A stretch of 64,000 nt of DNA. Source: Actinomycetes bacterium. GTDB taxonomy: Bacteria > Actinomycetota > Acidimicrobiia > Acidimicrobiales > RAAP-2. Numbering within the stretch: the first letter of the stretch is position 1; every line of letters begins with the position of its first letter. The notes beneath the pieces were generated by a model. It was not told where the DNA came from. It saw only the letters and a program-made list of their open reading frames with translations, and did no database searches. The position numbers were made by a program, and so were the translations under genes. The DNA is taken from assembly GCA_021793515.1 (NCBI GenBank), contig JAJYSP010000008.1, positions 1 to 64,000 on the forward strand, read 5' to 3'. Positions 51,148-59,223 of the stretch are shown here, piece by piece.

Positions 51148-52763
51148 GGCGTTTCGCCTCGGGGCCACTGCACGGAATCGCGCTCGCCGTCTACTTCGTG
51201 CTCACCCCCTACGTCGTAGTGACGCGCTGGACCGCCGCCGCTCACCGGTCCGACGTCACATTGATTCGGTCGCTGCTCGTGGCGCTCGCAATCTTCTGGA
51301 TCATTTTCGTCATCCAACTCGTTCGCGACGTCGGTCGCCTGCGCCACGGGGTCGTCCTCGGGCTCGGCGGCACTGCCTGGCTCGCCGGGCTCATCGTCGC
51401 TGTACTCGCGCTCGGACCGTCGGCGTCGGCATCGGTCCCCCCGATCGCGCCCGCCCACGGCGCCGTCGCGACAACGGTCGAACACCACAGCCCACGACAA
51501 CGTCCCCACGCGGCGAACGCGCTCGGAGCACTGCCACTGGCCCTCGCGGCCAAGCGACGTCGCGACCAGGCTCGCTTCCAGCAGACCCCTGACGACGAGA
51601 TCGATGACCTGATAGCCCTGCTGCGAGATGCCGACCCCTCGCTCGTCAGCCACCTGCGCCGCGTCATCGGAACCCGTCGAGACGGCGTTGTCCGCTTGGC
51701 GCGTGACTTCGCCTACGCCGCACCGCCGCTCGACGATGAACCGGTCGTCGCGTGCGTGCTCGACGATGACGGCACTGAGCCGCTCGTGTCCTTCGCGCGC
51801 GAGGGCGGCAGACTGCGAATCCCGCCAAACTGGACGCGAGGCGAACTCGTTGAAAACATGGTGGGGCTGCACGACGGTGGTCGTATCGTCGCCACGGACG
51901 TGGACTACGACTTTCTGCGCGCGCTCGCAATCAGGTCCGTCCGACGTCACCTCGTCGTCTACCTCGGCGACGGCGATCAGCTGGACGACGCACTGCGAGC
52001 GTGCAGTGTGACCATCGACCGCTCCCGCGACGTGCGGACTGAGAACCATGAGGCCACCGTGTCCTACACCGGGTTCACCGAGGGCGAGGTCCCGCGGGAC
52101 GCGTCCGACGTCTTCGTGGAACTGCTGCGACCCGACCCCCTGATCCACGGACTCCTCGAGCCCTTCACGGCGTCGCTGCGTCGGCGCAGCATCGAGATGG
52201 TCGCCTACATCACGATGCACCACGGCGAGGCGGTGAGTGGCGACCGGCTTCGAACGCGTGTGCTGGTGCACGCCGACGTCGACGCCTCGGTGCGTACCCT
52301 CGCCAACACCGCCACCAGCGTTCGACGAAGCCTCGGCACGGACGCCCATGGCCCACGACTCCATCCGGTGTCGGCCGATGGTCTCTACCGCGTCCATGGT
52401 GTCGCCAGCGACGTAGGACGGTTCCACGAACTCATCCGCGACGCCCGACGGCGTTCTATTGGCGACGCGGCACCTCTCTTAATCCAAGCCCTCGGTCTCG
52501 TGCACGGTGAACCGCTCGTCGGTGTGCGACACGGATTCGAGTGGTTCACGGTCGAGGGCCATCTGGCACGACTCCAGCGAGACGGTGAATGGGCCGCGCT
52601 TGCCCTGCATGACGCGTCCCTCACCATGGGTGACGTCGAACGGGCCTACTGGGCGATCGAGCGCGGTCGACTGCTCGACCCGTTCAGCGACGTCCTGACG
52701 GACGCCCTGACACGGGTGCCGCGACTACGCCAGTTTGGCGGCGATCGAACCGGCGCTGCGTAA
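51144..52763 (+). CDS. membrane-anchored SARP/BTAD-type regulator
   Basis: About 539 aa from GTG 51144 (MRRFASGPLHGIALAVYFVL). There are three N-terminal membrane segments (residues about 9-27, 45-63, 73-93), then a linker with a basic patch AKRRRDQARFQQ. The C-terminal half has a winged-helix-like block (RSIEMVAYITMHHGEAVSGD, DRLRTRVLVHADVDAS, RRSLGTDAHGPRLHPVSADG) and a BTAD-like tetratricopeptide region (APLLIQALGLVHGEPLVGVR, LARLQRDGEWAALALHDASL, AYWAIERGRLLDPFSDVL). A frame open to 50418 would give 781 aa, but it lies over the two preceding genes. Coupled to the preceding gene. 3' end overlaps convergent ddl by 39 bp. Confidence 0.75.
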   Translation: MRRFASGPLHGIALAVYFVLTPYVVVTRWTAAAHRSDVTLIRSLLVALAIFWIIFVIQLVRDVGRLRHGVVLGLGGTAWLAGLIVAVLALGPSASASVPPIAPAHGAVATTVEHHSPRQRPHAANALGALPLALAAKRRRDQARFQQTPDDEIDDLIALLRDADPSLVSHLRRVIGTRRDGVVRLARDFAYAAPPLDDEPVVACVLDDDGTEPLVSFAREGGRLRIPPNWTRGELVENMVGLHDGGRIVATDVDYDFLRALAIRSVRRHLVVYLGDGDQLDDALRACSVTIDRSRDVRTENHEATVSYTGFTEGEVPRDASDVFVELLRPDPLIHGLLEPFTASLRRRSIEMVAYITMHHGEAVSGDRLRTRVLVHADVDASVRTLANTATSVRRSLGTDAHGPRLHPVSADGLYRVHGVASDVGRFHELIRDARRRSIGDAAPLLIQALGLVHGEPLVGVRHGFEWFTVEGHLARLQRDGEWAALALHDASLTMGDVERAYWAIERGRLLDPFSDVLTDALTRVPRLRQFGGDRTGAA

Positions 52764-53831
52764 TACGAGTCCGTCGGCGCCCGCCGAACTGTAGCGGTGT
52801 GTCGGTCGCTCGCGGGCCTCGACCACCAGGTCAGCCAGCAGTTGGCCGAACGGCACGACCGGCTCGACGAAGAGATGCTTCGCGAGAGATCCCGGGATGG
52901 TGTTTATTTCATTGAGGAAAATCTCCTCGGCGTTGGCGAGGAAGTCGATCCGGGCCACGCCACGAACCGACGCCACCGTAGCGACGGCCCGAGCCACCTC
53001 AACAATCCGCTCAGCCTGGCCCGGGGCGAGGACCGCAGGGATCTCGCGGGGCGCCGACACCATTCCGTCGCCACCCACGTACTTATCGCGGTAGTCGAGG
53101 ATCTCCGAGCTGACGGCGCGGCGCAGGGGTCGTTCGATGGCGGACAGCGCGAGCGTGGGGTAGGTGCGCACGGCGACCTGGACGTCGTACAGGTCGGCAC
53201 GGAACGGTTCGACGACGCAACCAAGTGAGAAGTGGCTGTTCGTGCGCAGTCGAGCCCGAGCGGTCTCCAGGTCGTCGACTACATCGATACCGATCGACGA
53301 TCCACCAAAACGCGGCTTCAAGATGTAGGGCCCGTCAAAGGGTAACGATGTGGTCGTATCGCTCAACAGGACGCGGGGCAGCGTGGGCAATCCGGCCGCT
53401 GCGGCCACGGCGCCAAAGGACCACTTGTCCATCCCGAGAGCGGCGCCAGCCACCGTTGGCCCCGTGTAGGCCAGGCCCGCGAGGTCGAGAGCCGCCTGCA
53501 GCGTCCCGTCCTCCCCCGGTCCGCCGTGTGTCGCCAGCACGACCAGATCCACGTCGAGGCGTCGGTCCTTGCTAAGACGCCCGCCCACGCTGAAGAAGCC
53601 ACCACCATCACCCAGACGAAGCGCGAGCGACGACGAACCACGCGGCACGCCGTCGACAAACGCCTCAGCCTCGACGTCGCCGTTCACCTGGTAGAAGTCA
53701 CCAGTCTTGGTCCAGTAGATCCCTACGGCGTTGGTCTCCGTGCGGCGCAACTCGCGCAGGGCCTGCAGGCCCGTCAGAATCGACACGTCGTGCTCGGGCG
53801 ATGGCCCACCATAGATCACACCACTCAACAC
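52725..53831 (-). CDS. ddl: D-alanine--D-alanine ligase
   Basis: About 368 aa. The ATP-grasp layout is complete: MLSGVIYGGPSPEHDVSILT, LVVLATHGGPGEDGTLQAAL, YTGPTVAGAALGMDKWSFGA (Lys), ILKPRFGGSSIGIDVV, VRGVARIDFLANAEEIFLNEINTIPGSL (metal-binding Asp, Glu, Asn). GTG 53831 start. It joins two D-alanine molecules for the peptidoglycan stem peptide. It lies 26 bp after the Mur ligase gene in the same direction, so the two likely act in sequence. Confidence 0.92.
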   Translation of the reverse strand: MLSGVIYGGPSPEHDVSILTGLQALRELRRTETNAVGIYWTKTGDFYQVNGDVEAEAFVDGVPRGSSSLALRLGDGGGFFSVGGRLSKDRRLDVDLVVLATHGGPGEDGTLQAALDLAGLAYTGPTVAGAALGMDKWSFGAVAAAAGLPTLPRVLLSDTTTSLPFDGPYILKPRFGGSSIGIDVVDDLETARARLRTNSHFSLGCVVEPFRADLYDVQVAVRTYPTLALSAIERPLRRAVSSEILDYRDKYVGGDGMVSAPREIPAVLAPGQAERIVEVARAVATVASVRGVARIDFLANAEEIFLNEINTIPGSLAKHLFVEPVVPFGQLLADLVVEARERPTHRYSSAGADGLVLRSAGSIAAKLA

Positions 53832-53857
53832 CGCTCACCTCGTTCCTAGACCGACCA

Positions 53858-55420
53858 TCAAGGGTAGTTGTCGGGCAAGTCGTTGAGATACAGCACCGCA
53901 TCACCGGCGACGAGGGACTCGCGAACCCACGCCACGGCCTGCTCGCGTCGGTCGAAGCGCCGAGGTGGCCGGTCATACCCGGTGGACAGTGCGAGTGCGT
54001 TGGTGCGCCCCACCACGACGAGCTCGACACCGAGGGCGTTGGCGCGGCGGGCCAACGCGAGGTTCTGTCCATACTGATCGTGACCGAGCTCGATCATCCC
54101 GGGGGTCACGAGCACACGGCGACCCGTGACGTCGAGACCCACCAGCACCTCGAGGGCGGCCGTGGCACTCGCCGGATTGGCGTTGAAGGTATCGTCTATC
54201 ACCAGGACGCCCGAGGGAGCCGTGACAACGTTGGCGCGGTTGGCGACCGACGTGACGGCGTCGAGTCGGCTCAACACCACGCCCGGGTCGGCACCGAGTT
54301 CGATGGCGGTCGCAATCGCGCAAGCGAGGTTGCTCGGCTGGACGCCCACGATGGTCGGATGGTGGAACGGCTCATGGCCAGCCACCTCGATGCGCCACTG
54401 CGAACCGTCGCGGGCCACGCGAACCTGGGCGTTGGTCGAAGTAGATCCGGTGCGCACGACTCGTTTCCCCGAAGCCTCGAGACGATCAACCCAGCGCCGC
54501 AGACGCTCATCGTCGACGTTGAGTACGACAACCGACGCTCGTTCGGTGATCTCGAACTTTGCGGCGTCGATCACGTCGAGCGATTTCATTCGTTCGAGGT
54601 GTACCGGCCCAATCGCGGTGACGACCGCGATCGTCGGCGGGCACCACGCACACATGGCACGGATCTCGCCGGGCCCGAAGGTGCCCATCTCGGCGATGAA
54701 GACCGAGGTTCCATCGCCCAGGTTCTCGTTGATCGCCCGCGACAGCCCCGCACGGTTGTTGAAACTCCGCGGCGAGGCCACGACCGAGCCGTCCATCAAT
54801 TGCGCCAAATGATTCTTCGTTGACGTCTTACCGTAGGAGCCCGTGATCCCGACGACCGTTGGCGCCACGCGCGCCAGGCGCTCGCTCGCCCGCTCGACGT
54901 ACGCGCGCGCGCGGCGGTCTTCGTAGGGCGACAACAGTCGCGTCGCGAGATCAAGCAACATCGGCACCGCCCAGACAGCGACCACCGCACCGAGCCACGG
55001 CTGGGGGGTCAGCGCACCCAGCAGCGTGATCGCCGCCGCCATGACACTCGCCGAGACGGCGATGGTCGTGGCCCGACGTGTCCAGCGCAGGGCACTCGTG
55101 CGACCCCGCAAGGTGAGGCCCACCGGACACAACCAGCCGTAGAGGATCGCGTCGACCACTAACACCACCGGGTTCGCCACCAGCAGCCCGAGGATCAAGC
55201 CGATGAACATCACGTGGCTAAGCGTGAGCGGTCGACGAAGGTTGCGGCGCGCGGGCGTGGAAGCCGAGCCGACCTGGGGCGAGGTCCACCGCCCCAGGAA
55301 CCGAGGGAGCGAGGCAGCGACGTAGTGCTCGCGCTGGAGCACGCGCAACCACCGAACGAGTTGGGCGATGTACGCTCCGGCTACCGCGAGCGAGCCGATC
55401 ACCACAATGACGACGTTCAC
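53858..55420 (-). CDS. MurF-like ligase fused to an N-terminal membrane domain
   Basis: About 520 aa. The first about 180 residues hold four or five hydrophobic segments (VIVVIGSLAVAGAYIAQLV, VMFIGLILGLLVANPVVLVV, TTIAVSASVMAAAITLLGAL, WLGAVVAVWAVPMLLDLA). The Mur ligase then follows: GITGSYGKTSTKNHLAQLM (P-loop), FNNRAGLSRAINENL, IAEMGTFGPGEIRAMCAWCP, GPVHLERMKSLDVI and VLVIDDTFNANPASATAALE. This is a cytoplasmic ligase on a membrane anchor, unlike standard MurF. It is coupled to the hydrolase gene by a 4-bp overlap and to ddl by closeness. Confidence 0.87.
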   Translation of the reverse strand: MNVVIVVIGSLAVAGAYIAQLVRWLRVLQREHYVAASLPRFLGRWTSPQVGSASTPARRNLRRPLTLSHVMFIGLILGLLVANPVVLVVDAILYGWLCPVGLTLRGRTSALRWTRRATTIAVSASVMAAAITLLGALTPQPWLGAVVAVWAVPMLLDLATRLLSPYEDRRARAYVERASERLARVAPTVVGITGSYGKTSTKNHLAQLMDGSVVASPRSFNNRAGLSRAINENLGDGTSVFIAEMGTFGPGEIRAMCAWCPPTIAVVTAIGPVHLERMKSLDVIDAAKFEITERASVVVLNVDDERLRRWVDRLEASGKRVVRTGSTSTNAQVRVARDGSQWRIEVAGHEPFHHPTIVGVQPSNLACAIATAIELGADPGVVLSRLDAVTSVANRANVVTAPSGVLVIDDTFNANPASATAALEVLVGLDVTGRRVLVTPGMIELGHDQYGQNLALARRANALGVELVVVGRTNALALSTGYDRPPRRFDRREQAVAWVRESLVAGDAVLYLNDLPDNYP

Positions 55421-56175
55421 GACGCCACCTCGACGATGAGATCGGCCAGGGTCCCAGACGCTTCATTGGGGACGAAATGCCCGACTTCCTTAAGAACACG
55501 GAGCCGACGCGCGTCGACGTCGGGCGTGTGGAGCAGCTCATTGGCTCGCTCGGCAACGGCGACCGGTACGACGGTGTCGAGTTCGCCCCACAACATGATG
55601 AAGGGAACATCGAGACGGGTGAGCTCATCCTCGTACCCCTCGGCGACGGTCGCCACGAGCACGTCGCGGACGATCCCCGACGCCGCCCGGTAGTCCGACG
55701 ACCCGTACCGGTGTCGTGCGGCTTCGAGACGTTCGTCCGAAAGCCAACCTCGCTGATGCAGCCACCGGATTAACCGGTACGCTCGTGGCGAGCGCACGGC
55801 GACGGGGCTATGCAGCAAGGGCGTCCCGGTCACGATCACGCTCGTCACTAGTTCCGGGTGGTCGGCCGCGATCACGGTGGCGATGCGGCCGCCGAAGGAG
55901 TGTCCGACGAGCGTGACCGGGCGATCGAGCGCCGCCAGTACCGGCGCAACGAGTGACGCGTAGAGACGCGCACCACCCGCGACCGTTGGGGGAGGTGAGG
56001 ATCCGAACCCCGGCAGATCGAGGGCCACGGACGAGACACCGCGACGCACCAGCAACTCCTGGACCGCGGCGAAGTCCCGTCCCCGTCGAGCCCAACCGTG
56101 CAGCAACACCACCTCGACGGGTCCATCGCCGGCGACTTCGCCAAAGATGGTCCCATCACCGAAGCTGCGCAGCAC
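55417..56175 (-). CDS. alpha/beta hydrolase
   Basis: About 252 aa from GTG 56175 (MLRSFGDGTIFGEV). Oxyanion region VVLLHGWARRGRDFAAVQEL, nucleophile elbow VTLVGHSFGGRIATVIA (Ser), acid in LWGELDTVVPVAVAERANEL, and His in LKEVGHFVPNEAS, so the triad is complete. It could act on an ester or amide; in this operon a cell-wall lipid or peptide substrate is possible (inference). A TAACCT -10 box (56182-56187) is six bases before the GTG. Confidence 0.88.
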   Translation of the reverse strand: MLRSFGDGTIFGEVAGDGPVEVVLLHGWARRGRDFAAVQELLVRRGVSSVALDLPGFGSSPPPTVAGGARLYASLVAPVLAALDRPVTLVGHSFGGRIATVIAADHPELVTSVIVTGTPLLHSPVAVRSPRAYRLIRWLHQRGWLSDERLEAARHRYGSSDYRAASGIVRDVLVATVAEGYEDELTRLDVPFIMLWGELDTVVPVAVAERANELLHTPDVDARRLRVLKEVGHFVPNEASGTLADLIVEVAS

Positions 56176-56181
56176 CCCCCA

Positions 56182-56187
56182 AGGTTA
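56182..56187 (-). promoter_or_regulatory. -10 box for leaderless hydrolase operon transcript
   Basis: TAACCT on the minus strand, six bases before GTG 56175. It is paired with the divergent TAGCGT at 56220-56225. Confidence 0.5.
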
Positions 56188-56219
56188 CCGAGGCGCGGCG
56201 CCACGACGACGATGACCGG

Positions 56220-56225
56220 TAGCGT
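56220..56225 (+). promoter_or_regulatory. -10 box for leaderless helicase transcript
   Basis: TAGCGT six bases before GTG 56232. Confidence 0.5.
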
Positions 56226-56231
56226 CTGGAC

Positions 56232-57851
56232 GTGAACGACGGCGCCGAGTTCTCCTCTGACCTGTTGGTGGGCCTCACCCCCGAACAGCGCGAAGCGGTC
56301 ACTTCCAGCGCGCGCCGCCTGCTCGTGCGCGCCACGGCGGGCTCGGGCAAGACCCACGTGCTCACGCTGCGTATCCAACGGCGGATCGCCCAGGGTGACT
56401 ACAGCCCCGACCAGGTTCTCGCCATGACGTTCACGCGAAAGGCCGGCGACGAGCTCCGGCGACGGCTTTTCGCTTCCGGTATCCGCGACGTGCGCGCTGG
56501 CACGTTCCATCGCGCCGCCTTGACCATCGTGAACCAGCACCGACGTGATAGCGGCCGACCACCAGTCGTGCTCGAAACCAGCCGTCGGCGTCTGGTGGCG
56601 GCACTCGCCGCGCAATTGTCCGAGTCGGGCGTGGTCCGCCTCGATGACTGGCAACTTCCCCGCTTGGAGCTCGAGATCGGTTGGGCGTTGAGCCAGGGCC
56701 TCAGTGGGAGTACTTACATCCGCCAGGCCCGACGCCACCACCGTGACTCCCCCTTGCCCGCCGCGACTTTCGCCGACGTGCTCGACCGCTACGTCGGGTT
56801 GTGCCACAGCCGCGGCGTGCTCGACTTCGACCTCCTGTTGAGCGAGGCCATCGCGTTGCTACGCAACGAGCCCGCGGTGCGCGCCGCGTTTCGCCACCGC
56901 ACGCCATCGCTCTACGTCGACGAGGCCCAAGACATGAACCCGCTGCAGTTCATGCTGCTGCGCGAGATGGCTGGCGACGACCCCGACCTGTTCAGCGTCG
57001 GCGACCCGAACCAGTCCATCTACGGGTTCAATGGGGCGAGCGCTCAGTTGCTCGGCGAACTCGTGAACACCTGGCCCGACACCGTGGTGCTTGACCTGAC
57101 CCGCAACCATCGTTCGACCGCGCGAATCGTCGCGGTAGCGAACACCCTGCTCGAGGAGGGTGCCCGCGGCATCGTACCGGCTCGCGACGATGGCCCCACG
57201 CCGATAGTGCGTGGTTACAACACCGACGACGAAGAGGCCCGACACGTCGCCACCTGGCTACGCGTCAACCACCGACCTGGTTCGTCGTGGCGTTCGATGG
57301 CCGTGCTGGCCCGCACCAACGCGCAACTCGACGTCATAGCCGGGGCACTCGAGGCGGCCTCGATCCCCGTGGAACGGCGCGGACCGGATCACTCGCCGGC
57401 CTCGGACCTCTTCGTACCCTTCGAGCACGGCCGACGCGTCGAGCACGACGCGCCCGACGCCGTGGCGCTCTCGACCATTCACCGGGCGAAGGGGCTCGAG
57501 TTCGAGTACGTAGCGGTCGTCGGGTGGGCCGAGGGACTGTTGCCGAACTACAACGCGACCACCGAGGCCCAACTCGGCGAGGAGCAACGACTGGCCTACG
57601 TGGCGATCAGTCGAGCCGAGCGCTCCCTCTTGCTCACCTGGAGTCGTGGACGCGATGACCCGCGATATCCGGATCGGACTCCATCGCGGTACCTGGCCCC
57701 AATCGAGCGCGTCATCGCCGCGTTCGACCGTCGTGACGCCCCACTCACCGGCGAAGCCCGACGGGCCCGTCTGGCGGCCATCCGACGCGACCTCGCGGCC
57801 GCGAGTGACGAGGTAGCGTGGCCAACTGATGGACCTTCCAGTACTCCGTGA
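56232..57851 (+). CDS. UvrD/Rep-family helicase (short form)
   Basis: About 539 aa, shorter than UvrD or PcrA (about 700). Motifs: Q motif LTPEQREAVT, Walker A ATAGSGKTHVLTLRI, motif Ia LAMTFTRKAGDELRRRL, Walker B LYVDEAQDMNPLQFML, motif III GDPNQSIYGFNGAS, motif IV LTRNHRSTARI, motif V LSTIHRAKGLEFEYVAVVGW, motif VI EEQRLAYVAISRAERSLLLT. All helicase motifs are intact. The C-terminus lacks the longer region that in UvrD interacts with partners. It overlaps the next gene by 23 bp. Confidence 0.9.
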   Translation: MNDGAEFSSDLLVGLTPEQREAVTSSARRLLVRATAGSGKTHVLTLRIQRRIAQGDYSPDQVLAMTFTRKAGDELRRRLFASGIRDVRAGTFHRAALTIVNQHRRDSGRPPVVLETSRRRLVAALAAQLSESGVVRLDDWQLPRLELEIGWALSQGLSGSTYIRQARRHHRDSPLPAATFADVLDRYVGLCHSRGVLDFDLLLSEAIALLRNEPAVRAAFRHRTPSLYVDEAQDMNPLQFMLLREMAGDDPDLFSVGDPNQSIYGFNGASAQLLGELVNTWPDTVVLDLTRNHRSTARIVAVANTLLEEGARGIVPARDDGPTPIVRGYNTDDEEARHVATWLRVNHRPGSSWRSMAVLARTNAQLDVIAGALEAASIPVERRGPDHSPASDLFVPFEHGRRVEHDAPDAVALSTIHRAKGLEFEYVAVVGWAEGLLPNYNATTEAQLGEEQRLAYVAISRAERSLLLTWSRGRDDPRYPDRTPSRYLAPIERVIAAFDRRDAPLTGEARRARLAAIRRDLAAASDEVAWPTDGPSSTP

Positions 57852-59223
57852 AGCGCTGAACTCGCTGTTGGGCGACGGTGGGGTCACCTTCAGCCCCCAC
57901 CACAATCCCGACGACCTGCACGACGAAACGCTCCACCCCGATCCCGTCGAACCCTTCGCGGTCACCTATCCGCGAACGACCGACGACGTCGCCGCCATCG
58001 CAACGCTGGCCAGCCACCACCAGATCCCGATCACGCCGCGCGGATCGGGTACGGGCCTCTCGGGGGGCGCGACCCCCGTGAAGGACGGCATCGTCATCAG
58101 TTTCGCGAGGATGAACGAGATCCGCTCGATCGACCAACGCGATCACGTCGTCGTCGTCCAACCCGGGGTGACCCTGCGCGAACTCGACGAGGCGCTCGCG
58201 CCGTTGGGCCTGCGCTACCCGGTCTATCCCGGCGAGACCTCGGGGTCACTGGGCGGCAACGTCAACACCAACGCCGGCGGGATGCGTGCGGTGCGCCACG
58301 GCGTGACCCGTCAGCACGTGCTCGGACTCGAGCTCGTTCTCATCGACGGCACGGTGATGCGCGTGGGCGGTCCCGTCATGAAGTCGTCGACGGGCTACGA
58401 CCTGACCCAGCTCATCGTGGGCAGTGAGGGGACCCTCGCGCTGGTGACCGAGGTGACACTCCGGCTCGCGCCGCGCTTCGAACACACCGCCACGGTTCTC
58501 GTACCCTTCGCCGACCTGGTTGACGTCACGAAGATCGTGCCCCAGATCGTCGCCTCCGGTCTCGAACCGTCGATTCTTGAGTACGTCGACCTGCTCACGA
58601 TGGCGGCGATCACCCAAGCCTCCAACCTCGAGCTCGGGGTCGCGCCCGAGGTCGCGGCACGCACATCCGCGTACCTGGTTATCGTGCTCGAAACGCGCAC
58701 ATCATCCCAGCTGGACAACGACCTCGCCGACCTCGCGAACCTCGTCGAGTCGGCCGGTGCACTCGACGTTTACGTCCTGCCTGGGGGTGCCGCCGCGCGA
58801 CTGATTGAAGCCCGTGAGCGGGTCTTCTGGGTCGCCAAAGCCGCCGGCGCGAATGAGATCATCGACGTCGTCGTACCTCGCTCGCAGGTTCCCGAGTTCC
58901 TCGACCGCGCCCGACTACTCGGCGATCGCTACGGCGCCTTCGTCGCGGGTTGTGGTCACGTCGGCGACGGCAACGTCCACCTGTCGATCTATCAGAACGA
59001 CGACGAACGCCGCGGGGCGATGTTGCACGAGCTCTTCGCGACGGGCATCGCGCTCGGCGGGCAGATCTCGGGCGAACACGGCATCGGTCGCGATAAACAG
59101 GCGGCATTCCTCTCACTGATCGACCCCAACGTGCTCGCCCTGCAACGACGGCTCAAGGACGCCTTTGACCCGTCGGGTCTGTTGAACCCGTTCCGGCTTC
59201 TTGACGATCGGACCAGGCCGTGA
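57829..59223 (+). CDS. FAD-linked oxidase, GlcD-like (2-hydroxy acid dehydrogenase)
   Basis: About 464 aa. The PCMH-type FAD domain shows PRTTDDVAAIATLASHHQIP, TPRGSGTGLSGGATPVKDGI, QPGVTLRELDEALAPLGLRY, PGETSGSLGGNVNTNAGGMR and STGYDLTQLIVGSEGTLALV. The C-terminal domain has ECGHVGDGN-like AGCGHVGDGNVHLSIYQ and SGEHGIGRDKQAAFL. It probably oxidises glycolate, D-lactate or another 2-hydroxy acid. It is in a plus-strand operon with a UvrD helicase upstream and a ThDP enzyme overlapping by 4 bp downstream. Confidence 0.9.
   Translation: MDLPVLREALNSLLGDGGVTFSPHHNPDDLHDETLHPDPVEPFAVTYPRTTDDVAAIATLASHHQIPITPRGSGTGLSGGATPVKDGIVISFARMNEIRSIDQRDHVVVVQPGVTLRELDEALAPLGLRYPVYPGETSGSLGGNVNTNAGGMRAVRHGVTRQHVLGLELVLIDGTVMRVGGPVMKSSTGYDLTQLIVGSEGTLALVTEVTLRLAPRFEHTATVLVPFADLVDVTKIVPQIVASGLEPSILEYVDLLTMAAITQASNLELGVAPEVAARTSAYLVIVLETRTSSQLDNDLADLANLVESAGALDVYVLPGGAAARLIEARERVFWVAKAAGANEIIDVVVPRSQVPEFLDRARLLGDRYGAFVAGCGHVGDGNVHLSIYQNDDERRGAMLHELFATGIALGGQISGEHGIGRDKQAAFLSLIDPNVLALQRRLKDAFDPSGLLNPFRLLDDRTRP

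Noticed and set aside
50418-52763. Single 781-aa reading frame covering the BTAD gene and its upstream neighbours
   Set aside because: The first 242 codons lie out of frame over the Thr/Ser-rich membrane protein gene and the end of the gene before it, and read as Arg/Asp-rich noise typical of high-GC antisense or shifted frames. GTG 51144 gives a hydrophobic N-terminus and a normal GTGA overlap.
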